64,000 nt of DNA from assembly GCA_038878695.1 (NCBI GenBank), contig JAVZVD010000002.1:1-64000 (forward strand). Reading direction: 5' to 3'. Below the pieces are notes generated by a model. The model did not search any database. It saw nothing but the letters and a program-made list of their open reading frames with translations, and was not told the DNA's origin. This stretch comes from Fervidicoccaceae archaeon. Its GTDB lineage: Archaea; Thermoproteota; Thermoprotei_A; Sulfolobales; Fervidicoccaceae. Of this stretch, positions 33,854 to 43,386 are shown in pieces (within the stretch, counting starts at the first letter, position 1; each line of letters opens with the position of its first letter). Made by a program: the position numbers and the translations under genes.

Positions 33854-34689
33854 CTACCGCTTTCCTCGTGGCACACGAAGTCCACGACCACGTAGTTCGA
33901 TCCATTGATGTACTCCTCGAAGAGCTCCCTGAGGCCGAGCCTCCACGCCGAGAGGGCGTCGCCCGCCCCTCTCAGAGGCTCGATAGCTCGCGGTATCTCG
34001 ACGAGAACGGTCTCCGCGCTCGCTCTCTTCTCGAAGGACTCGAGGAGCCTGAGTCCTCCGACTTCGCGAGTCCTCGTCACCACCTCGGCCCCCATCTGCA
34101 AGATTCTCTCGAGGTCTGGAGGTCGTTGAGATCTCGAGAGCCTCAGCTCGACCCTCTTGCTCTTGATCCACCACTCCGCCTCGAACCTATCGGTCGGCAT
34201 GCCGTAGTTTATTGAGTCGATCAGCTCGCCGTAGTAATTGACGTAGAACTTCCTTACCACCGCCCCGAGCTTGGCTATGTTGAATTTGGCGTTGGGGGCC
34301 TGGAGAGGGTCGTAAGTCCACGCGATCAGGTCTAAGCCCTGCTCGAGCACGAGCTTCCTCTGCTCGAGCTTCAACGCGTAGCCCACGCCTTTATACCTGC
34401 AACGAGGCACGACCCCGGTCATGTGACTGTAGTGGTAGAGCTTGCCGTTGCCGGTCAGGGCAGGAATCCCAAAGCAGAAGCCCAAAAGCTCCCCGGTGTC
34501 GCGATCGAAGGCTCCGAGCACGAGGCCTCCGCGTCTGTCCGCGGCGATTAAGAGATGGTGGGCCACGACCGCTCTCGAGTCTTTCATCCCCCAAACCTCC
34601 ATCATTACATCCACGATTTTCCTGTATTCGCTCGGGTCTCTCAGTCTCCTGACCTCTAGCCTGCTAGAGACCTCCTCCTCGAGCCCCAA
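33787..34689 (-). CDS. GNAT acyltransferase (COG3375 type)
   Basis: 300 residues. The N-terminal half is a GNAT fold: LVLGAFDRDTGELLGFCFGIP, then VVPRCRYKGVGYALKLEQRKLVLEQG with the acyl-CoA pyrophosphate loop (RYKGVG), and LIAWTYDPLQAPNAKFNI, typical of COG3375. In bacteria these proteins sit beside N-succinylamino-acid racemases and transfer succinyl groups to amino acids; here the racemase-like gene overlaps it by 67 bases. The acyl donor and acceptor are inferred, not shown. ATG start 34689. Confidence 0.8.
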   Translation of the reverse strand: MGLEEEVSSRLEVRRLRDPSEYRKIVDVMMEVWGMKDSRAVVAHHLLIAADRRGGLVLGAFDRDTGELLGFCFGIPALTGNGKLYHYSHMTGVVPRCRYKGVGYALKLEQRKLVLEQGLDLIAWTYDPLQAPNAKFNIAKLGAVVRKFYVNYYGELIDSINYGMPTDRFEAEWWIKSKRVELRLSRSQRPPDLERILQMGAEVVTRTREVGGLRLLESFEKRASAETVLVEIPRAIEPLRGAGDALSAWRLGLRELFEEYINGSNYVVVDFVCHEESGRCFYVLWRRDLEKILEEGEPWR

Positions 34690-34707
34690 GCGAGAAACAC
34701 CCGCGGC

Positions 34708-35652
34708 TCAAGTCACACGCGTTATCCAGCTCGAGTACTCCTTGAGCCTCCCGCGCACTAGGTCCTCGTAGAGCCTCTGCAGCCTCCTCGTCAGAGGGCC
34801 GGGCTCTCCGTCGCCTATCGAGACACCGTCCACCTCCACTATTGGTGTGACCTCGGCCGCCGTGCCCACGAAGAAGGCCTCCTCGGCCGAGAGGAGCTGC
34901 CCGAGCGTGAGGTCCGCCTCGACGACCTCCACCCCTTCTAGCTCTCGCGCGAGCCTCATTATGGTGTCTCTGGTGATGCCAGGCAGTATGCTGGCGCTAG
35001 GCGGGGGAGTCACGAGCTTTCCGCCTAACACGGCGAATATGTTCTCGCCCGGGCCCTCGCTAACGAACCCCCTGTAGTCGAGCATGAGGGCCTCGTCAAA
35101 GCCCTTTTCCCTCGCTTCTACCGTGGCGAGGTAGCTGTTCAAGTAGTTGCCGAGAGCCTTGGCGCCGATGGGGAGTACGTCGGGTGGAGGCCTCCTCCAC
35201 TTGACCACGGTGACTCTCGCTCCACGCCTATAGGCTTCTCCTAAGTATTTCTCCCACTCCATTGCTCCTATCGCCACAGAGACGGGCCTCTCTTTCGGGA
35301 ATATGCCGAGGGCCGTCGTGTTGAAGATCACGACGGGCCTAATGTAGCAGTCGCCGAAGCCCGACTCCCTCACGACGGCGATCACGGCCTCTCTCAGCTG
35401 CTCGAGCGTATAGGGCAGCTTGAGCCTGTAGATTTTGGCCGAGAATTCGAGCCTCCTCAGGTGGTCGTCAAGCCTGAATACGCCGACCGACCCGTCGTCT
35501 AATCTGTAGGCCCTGATGCCTTCGAAGACTCCCACGCCGTAATGAAGCGAGTGCGTCATGACGTGGATCTTGGCTTCGTTGAATTCGATGAGCTTGCCAT
35601 CGAACCATATCTTCGAGCCCCATCTCACCACGTCGACCACCAGAGTGGGCAC
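34708..35652 (-). CDS. ilvE: Branched-chain amino acid aminotransferase (class IV PLP)
   Basis: 314 residues. LHYGVGVFEGIRAY, YIRPVVIFNTTALGI, GAKALGNYLNSYLAT (PLP lysine), EALMLDYRGFVSEGPGENIF and EAFFVGTAAEVTPI are standard IlvE motifs. It interconverts Leu/Ile/Val and their 2-oxoacids. D-amino acid aminotransferases share the fold, but the FEGIRAY and ExTP pattern favours the branched-chain enzyme. First gene of the minus-strand run ending with the LOG-type gene; 18 bases before the GNAT. ATG start 35652, full length. Confidence 0.92.
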   Translation of the reverse strand: MPTLVVDVVRWGSKIWFDGKLIEFNEAKIHVMTHSLHYGVGVFEGIRAYRLDDGSVGVFRLDDHLRRLEFSAKIYRLKLPYTLEQLREAVIAVVRESGFGDCYIRPVVIFNTTALGIFPKERPVSVAIGAMEWEKYLGEAYRRGARVTVVKWRRPPPDVLPIGAKALGNYLNSYLATVEAREKGFDEALMLDYRGFVSEGPGENIFAVLGGKLVTPPPSASILPGITRDTIMRLARELEGVEVVEADLTLGQLLSAEEAFFVGTAAEVTPIVEVDGVSIGDGEPGPLTRRLQRLYEDLVRGRLKEYSSWITRVT

Positions 35653-35724
35653 GGAATCAACGGACCGTTGAGCTCGGCGGATAAAAATCTTGGCTAGAGC
35701 GATGCTGGGTTACTTAGGAGGAAG

Positions 35725-37061
35725 AGGTCTGGATTCAAAAGGGTTCTCGGGTTCGGCTCAAGCGTGGAGGAGCTCCTCTCTTTCGACGACGTACTGGAGT
35801 CAACATAGAGCCTCGCGACGTTGACCTCTCCTCTAAGCTATCGACGAGGACTAGGCTCTCGGTGCCATTGGCGTCGAGTCCCATGGATACTGTGATGGGG
35901 GCACAGGCTCGCCGTAGAGATAGCCGGGTTGGGAGGGATCGGAGTGATACGCAGGAACATGAGCATTGAGAAGCAGGTCGAGCGAGTAGCATACGTCAAG
36001 AGGGCTGACCCCTCGCCCCGGGGCGAGGTCTTGAGGCTCGACCGTGCGAGTGTTGTCGAGGAGCCAATCTCGACGATGAGCGGGGCCTCTTTCAAGGCTG
36101 CCCTAATCGGAAGGCCGGAACGCGAGAGATTCCTGTTGGTCGACTTGAGAGAGCCCGAGGAGGCTCGCAGGCTTCTCGCCAAGGCGCCCGCCCTCGCGTC
36201 TCTCGAGGAGCCCCACGGTTTGAGACCGACGCTAGATGAAGCGGGAAGACTCGCCGTCGGAGCGGCCGTGGGGGGCGTACGATCTGAAGAGGGCCGAGAC
36301 TCTGGACTCGGCCGGAGCCGACGTCCTCGTGATAGACGCGGCTCACTTCCACGACAAGAAAGCCGTGAGGTCCGCCGCTTACACGGTGAAGCGCGTCTCG
36401 GCCGACATCGTGGTGGACAATCTCGGGCAAAGGAGGGCGTTCTCGATGCTCTCAGCTCGGTCGAGAGGATCGATGGGCCGAGAGTCGGGATGTCGAGCGG
36501 CAGCGCATGCAAGACCAGCGAGGTGGCGGGGGCCGGGGTCCCTACGCTGACCGCTGTTATCAATGCGAGAAGAGCGCTCGAGGGACAAGGCCTCTTCGGC
36601 GGGGTCCCATCATAGCGGATGGAGGCTTCAGGAGCCCCGGAGACGTCGTCAAGGCTCCGATGGCCAGGGCCTCCGTCGCCATGAGCGGCAGACTCTTTGC
36701 TCCTTGCAACGAGGCTTCGAGCCAACTCATTGGGGTCGGAGACAAACTGTATATAAACCTCTATAGGGGTATGGGGAGCGCCACCTCCATGAGGAGAAGA
36801 TTCTCGGCAGACAGATACTCGAGGCCCTCCAAGACGATAGAGGAGGGGGTGGAGGGCTTGGTCGAGTATTGGGGTAGCCTCGCCGAGATCTTGGCGGAGC
36901 TCATGGGAGAGATGAAGACCGGTTTAGGGTATGCTGGCGCGAAATCCATCGAGGACTCGTGGAGGTGCGAATCGGCTAAGATTTCTCCGGTTGGCTCGAG
37001 AGAGCTGCGCCCCCCACGACATGAAGACCCCGCAGCATGGCTAGGCTTCGCGCGAGATTAA
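35725..37061 (+). pseudogene. guaB: Decayed IMP dehydrogenase gene
   Basis: Pieces of IMP dehydrogenase follow in order but in shifting frames: EELLSFDDVLE, EPRDVDLSSKLSTRTRLSVP with SSPMDTV, LGGIGVIRRNMSIEKQVE, GRLAVGAAVGG, GADVLVIDAAHF, GMSSGSACKTSEVAGAGVP (catalytic Cys loop), PIIADGGFRSPGDVVKA, YRGMGS and GVEGLVEYWGSLAE. At least five frame changes occur (about 35795, 35910, 36280, 36430, 36605), and no clear start codon remains. The enzyme makes XMP from IMP on the way to GMP, so its loss implies guanine salvage. The 3' end overlaps pdxT on the other strand. Assembly error is unlikely for so many indels in one gene. Confidence 0.88.
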
Positions 37062-37666
37062 GAGCGCGCCGCTCTCATCAGCGCGTAAGCGTGGACTCGA
37101 TGATCTTCGACCAGCTCGGGGTGAAAGGCCGTCGCGACGATGTTGTCCTGCTCGACCGCCACGGAGACTCCCGAGAGCTCGGCCAGAGACCTGATCCTGC
37201 TCGAGGTGAATCTAATGAATGCCGGAGCTCTGATGAAGACGGCTCTGAAACGCTCTCCCCCATCGAATCTCAGGTCAAGGTCCACTTCGAAGGATTCTCT
37301 CTGCCTTCCGAAGTAATTCCTCGCTATCTCTGCGCTCAGCAGACCGAGGCCCCCTTCCATAGACTTGCCCGTCCTCGAGTCGACGATCTTCTCGGCGAGC
37401 ACGATGGCCCCAGCGCATGTAGCCAGAGCCGGGATCCCGGAGGAGAGCAGATCTCGGATCCCGCCGAGGAGGCCGGCTGCTCTAGCCAGCTTTAGCAGAG
37501 TAGTCGACTCCCCGCCGGGCAGCACGAGAGCATCGAGACCCCTCAGCTCCCTCGGGCTTCTGACTAGCACCGTCTCGCAGCTCAGGCCCGCCTCGGCGCA
37601 CGCTCTCCTCACGTGGTGGATGTGCTCAATGAAGCCGCCCTGGAGAGCTAAGACCCCTACCCTCAC
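37058..37666 (-). CDS. pdxT: Pyridoxal 5'-phosphate synthase glutaminase subunit
   Basis: 202 residues. It hydrolyses glutamine to feed ammonia to PdxS in PLP synthesis. The class I glutaminase triad is present: Cys in ALATCAGAI, and His-Glu in [17 protein letters not shown] is the family signature, and [13 protein letters not shown] its N-terminus. GTG start at 37666 overlaps the pdxS stop (GTGA), giving translational coupling. A longer open frame upstream is a shadow of pdxS and was rejected. Confidence 0.95.
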   Translation of the reverse strand: MRVGVLALQGGFIEHIHHVRRACAEAGLSCETVLVRSPRELRGLDALVLPGGESTTLLKLARAAGLLGGIRDLLSSGIPALATCAGAIVLAEKIVDSRTGKSMEGGLGLLSAEIARNYFGRQRESFEVDLDLRFDGGERFRAVFIRAPAFIRFTSSRIRSLAELSGVSVAVEQDNIVATAFHPELVEDHRVHAYALMRAARS

Positions 37667-38715
37667 TGACCCCTCACCTGGAGGAGCTCCTCGGGTTTGA
37701 GCGACCTGATGTCTATGCCCATCATCGACTTCGTCTCCGATATCATCGACTGAGCCTCTAGCACTTTGTCCGGGTCGTCCCAGAAGGCCGTGGCCAGAAC
37801 TATGGCCTCGGCCCTGACCTCGGGGTCTTGGGACTTGAAGATGCCCGAACCCACGAAGTTCCCGTCGGCTCCGAGCCACATCATGAGAGCGGCATCTGCC
37901 GGGGTCGCTATGCCTCCCGCCGCGAAGTTTATCACTGGGAGCCTCCTCAGCCTGGCTGTGAGCTCGGCGAGCTCTGGGGGGACCCCCAGCTCACGGGAGA
38001 GCTTCAGCCTCTCCTCCGGGCTCAGAGCTCCGAGCCTCGCTATCTCGGAGTTTATCGTCCTCATGTGCTTGACCGCCTCAGATACGTTTCCGGTGCCGGC
38101 TTCCCCCTTGGTCCTGATCCACGAGGCTCCCTCGTAGATCCTCCTGAGAGCTTCGCCCAGGTTTCTCGCCCCGTTTATGAAGGGGACGTCGAATAGCCAC
38201 TTATTGATGTGCCTCTCCTCATCGGCTGGCGTGAGGACCTCGGACTCGTCTATGGCGTCCACGCCTAGCTGCTCGAGTATCAGAGCCTCCGCGTAATGTC
38301 CTATTCTGACCTTAGCCGTGACGGGGATCGTGATGACCTCCATGACCTCTTTGATCACTTTGGGGTCTGCCATCCTCGCGACTCCCCCCGCTCTCCTCAC
38401 GTCGTATGGTAACTTGTCAAGGACCATAACGGACACGGCTCCCGCCTCCTCTGCTATCTCGGCTTGCCCGGCGTTGGTCACGTCCATGCAGACGCCGCCT
38501 CTCTGATAGATTGGGAACCCGTGCTTGACGCGGAGAGTTCCCCGCCTCGGCACATCGATGCGCTCGGGGAGCCTCTCGGGACCGTACCTGAACCAGAGGC
38601 CCTCTCCTCTCAGGGACTCGGCGACCTCGGCCAATCGATAGAAGAACTCTATTATAGCTTCGAAGCCCACCTCTACGAGAGACTCGTTGTGGGCGGGCCT
38701 GGGAAGCCTGGGCAA
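37663..38715 (-). CDS. pdxS: Pyridoxal 5'-phosphate synthase subunit PdxS
   Basis: Lyase that builds PLP from ribose 5-phosphate, glyceraldehyde 3-phosphate and ammonia. 350 residues; the barrel is unmistakable: [81 protein letters not shown]. About 50 residues precede the usual core start, somewhat longer than bacterial PdxS. TTG start at 38715 and a TATA-like TTATATCC about 40 bases upstream. Coupled to pdxT. Confidence 0.95.
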   Translation of the reverse strand: MPRLPRPAHNESLVEVGFEAIIEFFYRLAEVAESLRGEGLWFRYGPERLPERIDVPRRGTLRVKHGFPIYQRGGVCMDVTNAGQAEIAEEAGAVSVMVLDKLPYDVRRAGGVARMADPKVIKEVMEVITIPVTAKVRIGHYAEALILEQLGVDAIDESEVLTPADEERHINKWLFDVPFINGARNLGEALRRIYEGASWIRTKGEAGTGNVSEAVKHMRTINSEIARLGALSPEERLKLSRELGVPPELAELTARLRRLPVINFAAGGIATPADAALMMWLGADGNFVGSGIFKSQDPEVRAEAIVLATAFWDDPDKVLEAQSMISETKSMMGIDIRSLKPEELLQVRGQ

Positions 38716-38808
38716 GACTCCAACAACCTAGGGCCCTTTTTCGAGATCCGCGGATATAAGATGAGAGCTTCTATTGAGGCGCATATTGATGCAAATTATG
38801 CCTAGAGC

Positions 38809-40128
38809 TCAGAGAGACCTGAGCAGAGCCTCGAGCCCTCGGCGAGTGGCCTCGCAGAGCTTTCTACGTCTCGCTGAGGACTCGTCGTATTTGCACTCGA
38901 CGAGGCCCATCTTCTGAAGCTCCTCGAAGTGTTGATAGACTGTCCTGAGGCTCACGTCGAGACCGCACGAGCTCCTGAGAGCCCTCCACGCTGCGTAGGG
39001 GTGAGCGGGACCTCTGGTCGCGAGGACCTCCAGGATTCTCATCTTCGTGAAGCCCAAGCTCTCGATGAACTCTACCGGAAGCCCGCCGTGCTGTTCTCTC
39101 AGTTTGGCCGCTAGCCAAAGAGCGAGAGGGTCAGACCGCGGGCCCCCGGTAGCCACGACGAGGGCGGGCCTCTTCAGATCGGGGACTCTCTGCATCGCGG
39201 CGAACACCGTGGCTCCCGAGGCGTCGAGGAGGAGCCCCTCGCTCCTCGCGGCGGTCGACACGGCCTCCAGGACCTCGTCCTCGCTCACCTCGACGACGAG
39301 CCCGCCCAGCTCATTGACTATCTTCTCCACGAGGCTCCCGAAGAGCGGCTCCTCCACTCTCACATCTCGCAGGAGAGGAGATTCTCTGCTCCCTCGAGCG
39401 CACACGAAGGTCGCGGGCTCTCTGAGCTCGAGCGAAGCCGCGTATAGGGCAGCTAGGAGGGCGCCGTCGCCTAGTGGGACTACTATCGTTTTGAATGAAG
39501 AGCCGAAGCTTCTTCTAGCCTCGTAGAGTATCGTCTCGTAGCCGGCCAGGAGAAGATGATGGTCGGCAGAGACGAGCGCGCAGCCGGGGCGCTCCGCTCT
39601 CCTCGCTCTCTGAAGAGCCTCGGCATAACTCGAGGCAACGAAGACTCTCTCGGCCAGCAGGGCGGCTTGATATATCTTGGAGTACGGCGTGATGGAGGTA
39701 GTATAAACCGTGCAGCTTAGCCCCGCTCTCCTAGCGTAGGTCGAGGCGGACACGCCCAAGTCTCCCAAAGACGCCACGACGATCCTCTCGATGCCTCGAG
39801 CTCTTAGGACCGTAGCGAGGACGGCGGAGCCTCTATCTATGAACGTCCCAGTGGGATTCGAGCCTTCGAGCTTCGCGAGCACGGTCGGGTCCGAGCGGAG
39901 AGGCACGAGAGGCGTGCCCCCTTCTCCCAAGGAGATAGGCTCTCCTCCCCCGCACAAGATCCTCGCCACCTCGCGCGGCGAGAGGTCTGGCGCCCCTCCG
40001 AGGCCGGCTAGCCTTGGGACGAGGGGGGAGTCGCACGACTCGCATCGAGCTATTCCGAGAGACCGACCCAGCTCCGTCTCCTTGGCGCTGCCGCAGACCG
40101 GACACTGAAGCGCAAAGCCCGAAGTCAA
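38809..40128 (-). CDS. Threonine-synthase-fold protein without PLP lysine, fused to C-terminal winged helix
   Basis: 439 residues. N-terminal zinc ribbon (C9-C12, C29-C32) and a fold-type II PLP-enzyme body like archaeal threonine synthase: ISLGEGGTPLVPL, then EGSNPTGTFIDRGSA, where threonine synthases have SFKDRG. The Schiff-base lysine is thus Ile97, and the PLP-contacting ASTGN loop is ASLGD. The last 85 residues form a winged helix (ILEVLATRGPAHPYAAWRAL...SLRTVYQHFEELQKMGLVE). It is therefore probably a transcription regulator using a dead enzyme as sensor; the ligand and targets are unknown. ATG start 40128; flanked by pdxS and inositol phosphate synthase. Confidence 0.8.
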   Translation of the reverse strand: MTSGFALQCPVCGSAKETELGRSLGIARCESCDSPLVPRLAGLGGAPDLSPREVARILCGGGEPISLGEGGTPLVPLRSDPTVLAKLEGSNPTGTFIDRGSAVLATVLRARGIERIVVASLGDLGVSASTYARRAGLSCTVYTTSITPYSKIYQAALLAERVFVASSYAEALQRARRAERPGCALVSADHHLLLAGYETILYEARRSFGSSFKTIVVPLGDGALLAALYAASLELREPATFVCARGSRESPLLRDVRVEEPLFGSLVEKIVNELGGLVVEVSEDEVLEAVSTAARSEGLLLDASGATVFAAMQRVPDLKRPALVVATGGPRSDPLALWLAAKLREQHGGLPVEFIESLGFTKMRILEVLATRGPAHPYAAWRALRSSCGLDVSLRTVYQHFEELQKMGLVECKYDESSARRRKLCEATRRGLEALLRSL

Positions 40129-40183
40129 TTCCGGCCCTCTGAGCTCGCGCCCTGGAGATCGCGAGACGATGCGAGCGATCTCG

Positions 40184-41296
40184 TCAGGCTTCGCGGGCCT
40201 CGGCGACCTCTCCAGCCAAGAACTTCTCGAGGAGCTCTTTAGCCTCGTGGGGCGACCTCACGGGCCTGGGCGGATGCTTGAAGTAATAAGCCGACGCCTC
40301 GTGGATCGCCCCCGCCAAACCTCTGTCGAGCGCTATCTTGGCCAGGCGAATAGCGTCCAGCATAGCCGCAGCGAACATGCTCTTGTCGTCCACTTTCAGC
40401 TTAACGTCGAGCTCCACGGGGAAGCCGAGATACGATCGAGCTCTAATGTATATGTAAGCGACCTTCGTGTTGCCCAAGAAGGGCACATAGTCGCTCGGGC
40501 CTATTCTTATGTTCTCATCGCTGATCCTACGAGGCCCCACCTCTATGGTATCTTTAACGGCCTTGGTCTTGCTCTCTCTCTTACTAGCGAGCCTCTCCTC
40601 CATCATCATATTGAGGAAGTCCGTGTTTCCTCCTATGTTGAGCTGATACGTGCTCTCTATCTCCAGCCCCCTCTCTCTCATCAAGGCCGTGAGGGCAGAG
40701 TGAAGTATCGTGGCGCCGAACTGACCCTTTATGTCGTCGCCCAACAGAGGCAGGCCCGCCTCTCTATATCTTCTGGGCCAGTACCCCGTCGGGTCGCTCG
40801 CTATGAAGACCGGGATCCCGTTTACGAAGGCGGCTCCCCCGAGGAGACTCGCCTCGGCGTAGAACCTCGTGGCCTCCTCGGAGCCCACCGGTAGCATATT
40901 GACGACGATCTCGGTCTCGGTGCTCTCCAGGTGCTCTATCACATCGCGGAGAGTCACGGTCGAGTCGTGAGGACGGAAGTATTCGACCATGTGAGGAGCC
41001 ACCCCGTCGAGCACGGGGCCGGGCCTCACGATCACACCCGTCTCCTCGAGTTCGACGAGTCTCGGGACCATGTTGTGACCGGCGAAGATCGCCTCGGCCA
41101 GGTCCTTGCCGATCTTCCTCACGTCTACGTCGAAGGCGGCGGTGAACTCCACGTCGCTGACCCTGTAGCCGCCGAGTGCGTTATTGATCGCCTGCTCGCT
41201 CGGATTCTTCTTGGCCATGTAGACGGCCTGCACTATGGCCGAGGCGCAGTTGCCTATGCCAACGAGCCCTACTCTGATCTTCCCCACCAACAGCAC
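40184..41296 (-). CDS. ino1: myo-Inositol-1-phosphate synthase
   Basis: 370 residues. Converts glucose 6-phosphate to inositol 1-phosphate for archaeal lipids and, in many hyperthermophiles, di-inositol phosphate solutes. Seen: NAD-binding VGLVGIGNCASAIVQ, VNMLPVGSE, GLPLLGDDIKGQFGAT, LNIGGNTDFLNM and KVAYIYIRARSYLG with the catalytic-region lysines, as in archaeal Ino1. Start ATG at 41296 (an internal start at the K-I-R segment is possible). Upstream lies enolase on the same strand, 61 bases away. Confidence 0.95.
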   Translation of the reverse strand: MLLVGKIRVGLVGIGNCASAIVQAVYMAKKNPSEQAINNALGGYRVSDVEFTAAFDVDVRKIGKDLAEAIFAGHNMVPRLVELEETGVIVRPGPVLDGVAPHMVEYFRPHDSTVTLRDVIEHLESTETEIVVNMLPVGSEEATRFYAEASLLGGAAFVNGIPVFIASDPTGYWPRRYREAGLPLLGDDIKGQFGATILHSALTALMRERGLEIESTYQLNIGGNTDFLNMMMEERLASKRESKTKAVKDTIEVGPRRISDENIRIGPSDYVPFLGNTKVAYIYIRARSYLGFPVELDVKLKVDDKSMFAAAMLDAIRLAKIALDRGLAGAIHEASAYYFKHPPRPVRSPHEAKELLEKFLAGEVAEAREA

Positions 41297-41357
41297 CTCT
41301 CAGGCTCACGTCTGAGCTGCGTCCTCTTCAACACTCCCCTATTCTCTTTTGCTTTAC

Positions 41358-42641
41358 TCATTGAGCCATACTTCGTAGAGGTCTGGTCGTACCCGCTAGC
41401 TCCGCCTCTATTTCGATGAGTCTGTTGTACTTCGCTGTTCTCTCGCCTCGAGCGGGAGCTCCGAACTTGACGAAATCGCTCTCGAGCGCGATCGCCAGAT
41501 CAGCCACGAAGGCGTCCTCGGTGTCGCCGCTCCTGTGGCTAACCACTACGAGCATCCCCGATGCCCTCGCCTCTCTGGCGAAGTCGACGGCCTCGCTCAC
41601 CGTACCTATCTGATTGGGTTTCACTATGGCCCCTCTCGTCGAGCGCTGACGAGCCCCGGAAGCCAGTCTGTCGAGGTTCGTCGTGTAGAGGTCGTCGCCG
41701 ACCACCGTTACGCCGAGAGGCTCGAGAGAGCGCTGCAGCTCGGCGAACCCGGCGAAGTCTTCCTCCCACAGAGGATCCTCGAGATATCTTAGCGGGAACT
41801 CCGAGGCCAACTCTCGATAGTAGTCTACGAGCTCTCCTCTGCTCATTCTTCTCCCAGCCACGGAGTAGACTCCCGAGCTCTCGTCGTATAATCTACTGGC
41901 CGCCGCGTCGATCCCGAAGAACACGTCGGAGCCGAGCGATACGCCGACCCTCTCGACTGCTTTCTCGAGGAGTCTCAGCGCCTCTCTGGGGTCGCGCAGA
42001 GGAGGCGCGAATCCTCCCTCGTCGGCCACCGAGGTGAACTGCTTGCCGAATCTCTCGGCGACGAGATTCCTCAGAGCTCTGTAAATCTCGGCTCCTAGCC
42101 ACACAGAATCAGCCAGGGAGTCCGCGCCGGCCGGCACCACGAGGAACTCCTGGAAGTCGAGCTCATTACCTGCGTGAGCTCCTCCGTTTATCAAGTTCAT
42201 CAGGGGGAGAGGGAACTTCCGCGGACTTATTCCCCCGAGATGAGCGTAGAGGGGGATCCCGAGGGCTTGAGCCGCCGCTCTTGAGGCAGCCACGCTAACG
42301 GCAATGGTCGAGTTAGCTCCTAACTTCTCCTTCTGCTTGGTTCCATCGAGAGCTATCATGGCGAGATCCACGCGCCTCTGATCGACTACGTCTATCCCGA
42401 CCAGCGCCGGAGCTATGATGTTCTCTACGATGAAGATAGCTCTTCTGACACCTTTTCCTCCGAGCCTCTCGCCCCCGTCTCTGAGCTCGAGCGCCTCGCT
42501 CTTACCTCTAGAGGCTCCCGCCGGAGCATCGCCGCAGCCCTTGGAGACCTCGGTCTCGACGCATGCTCTGAGCGTCGGGTTGCCTCTCGAGTCCAGCACC
42601 TCGAGGGCCTTGACGGCCCTCACGGAGGTTCCTCGCCGCAT
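41358..42641 (-). CDS. eno: Enolase
   Basis: Interconverts 2-phosphoglycerate and phosphoenolpyruvate. 427 residues from ATG 42641 with VLDSRGNPTL, GAHAGNELDFQEF, SVADEGGFAPPL, metal ligands in FGIDAAAS, LEDPL and GDDLY, catalytic lysine in VKPNQIGT and SHRSGDTED. A longer frame extends upstream to 42797 but crosses the AT-rich promoter and was rejected. Divergent from trkA. The mobile loop near residue 34 reads APAGASRGKSEA, slightly shifted from the usual PSGASTG. Confidence 0.96.
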   Translation of the reverse strand: MRRGTSVRAVKALEVLDSRGNPTLRACVETEVSKGCGDAPAGASRGKSEALELRDGGERLGGKGVRRAIFIVENIIAPALVGIDVVDQRRVDLAMIALDGTKQKEKLGANSTIAVSVAASRAAAQALGIPLYAHLGGISPRKFPLPLMNLINGGAHAGNELDFQEFLVVPAGADSLADSVWLGAEIYRALRNLVAERFGKQFTSVADEGGFAPPLRDPREALRLLEKAVERVGVSLGSDVFFGIDAAASRLYDESSGVYSVAGRRMSRGELVDYYRELASEFPLRYLEDPLWEEDFAGFAELQRSLEPLGVTVVGDDLYTTNLDRLASGARQRSTRGAIVKPNQIGTVSEAVDFAREARASGMLVVVSHRSGDTEDAFVADLAIALESDFVKFGAPARGERTAKYNRLIEIEAELAGTTRPLRSMAQ

Positions 42642-42725
42642 AGCTCCGAGCCGCCGCGAGACTACACAATCTGAGAAAAAATAAAATAAAATGTAAGCGT
42701 CAGCTCTGTAAGCCGAGACGACGCG
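42642..42725. promoter_or_regulatory. Divergent promoter region, enolase / trkA
   Basis: An 84-base gap containing a very AT-rich run, GAAAAAATAAAATAAAATG near 42673-42691, in G+C-rich surroundings. It can serve as TATA for enolase on the minus strand (about 35 bases to ATG 42641) and for trkA on the plus strand (about 40 bases to ATG 42726). Inference from composition and position. Confidence 0.6.
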
Positions 42726-43379
42726 ATGCGCATTCTGATCGTTGGCGGGGGAGCGGTTGGGGGATACCTGGCGAGGCTCCTCTCCGAGAGGGGCCACGAG
42801 GTGCTGGTGGTAGACAAAGAGGCCGAGAAGTTGAGGTCCCTTCAGAGAGAAGCCGACGTGACCTGCATCACTCGCGACGCCACGGACCCGGGCCTCTACG
42901 ATGAGATGAACTTGGCCTCCTTCGACGCGGTCGTGGCTTGCACCGACAGCGATGAGGTCAACTTGTTCGTGTCGGTGCTGGCGAAGGAGGCTAACGTGCC
43001 GCTAATCGTGGCTAGAGCGAGGAGCCCTAAGGTGGCCGCGCTGCTCCAGAGACTTGGGGTGCGCCATGTAGTGGTGGGCCCGATCCTAATAGCGAAGCTC
43101 ATGCTATCCATGGTGGAGGGGCTCTTTGGGTCGGTCCCACTGACCGAAGCCCTCTCGGGCCTCTACTCGCTGCTCTCGCTCACGATAGGCACGACCGACT
43201 CTTCGGTGGGTAAGACGCTCGGCGAGCTAGAACTACCCGAGGGCTCTGCGATCCTCGCCATCGTGAAGGACAACGAGGTTCTGGCGCCCTCGGACTCGAT
43301 CGAGCTCTCGCCCGGAACCATCGTGGTAGCGCTCGTCAGGAGCGAGAAATCGGAGGACTTCGAGAGAGTGTTCAGGTGA
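42726..43379 (+). CDS. trkA: TrkA/KtrA-type potassium channel regulatory protein
   Basis: 217 residues: RCK_N Rossmann domain (RILIVGGGAVGGYLARLLSERGHEVLVVD, with an acidic D ending strand 2, so NAD(H)/nucleotide-binding) and a C-terminal RCK_C (LPEGSAILAIVKDNEVLAPSDSIELSPGTIVVAL). It gates K+ uptake by a membrane partner, not found in the window. ATG start. Seven bases precede the MscS-like gene, suggesting an ion-homeostasis operon. Confidence 0.92.
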   Translation: MRILIVGGGAVGGYLARLLSERGHEVLVVDKEAEKLRSLQREADVTCITRDATDPGLYDEMNLASFDAVVACTDSDEVNLFVSVLAKEANVPLIVARARSPKVAALLQRLGVRHVVVGPILIAKLMLSMVEGLFGSVPLTEALSGLYSLLSLTIGTTDSSVGKTLGELELPEGSAILAIVKDNEVLAPSDSIELSPGTIVVALVRSEKSEDFERVFR

Positions 43380-43386
43380 AGCCGCC

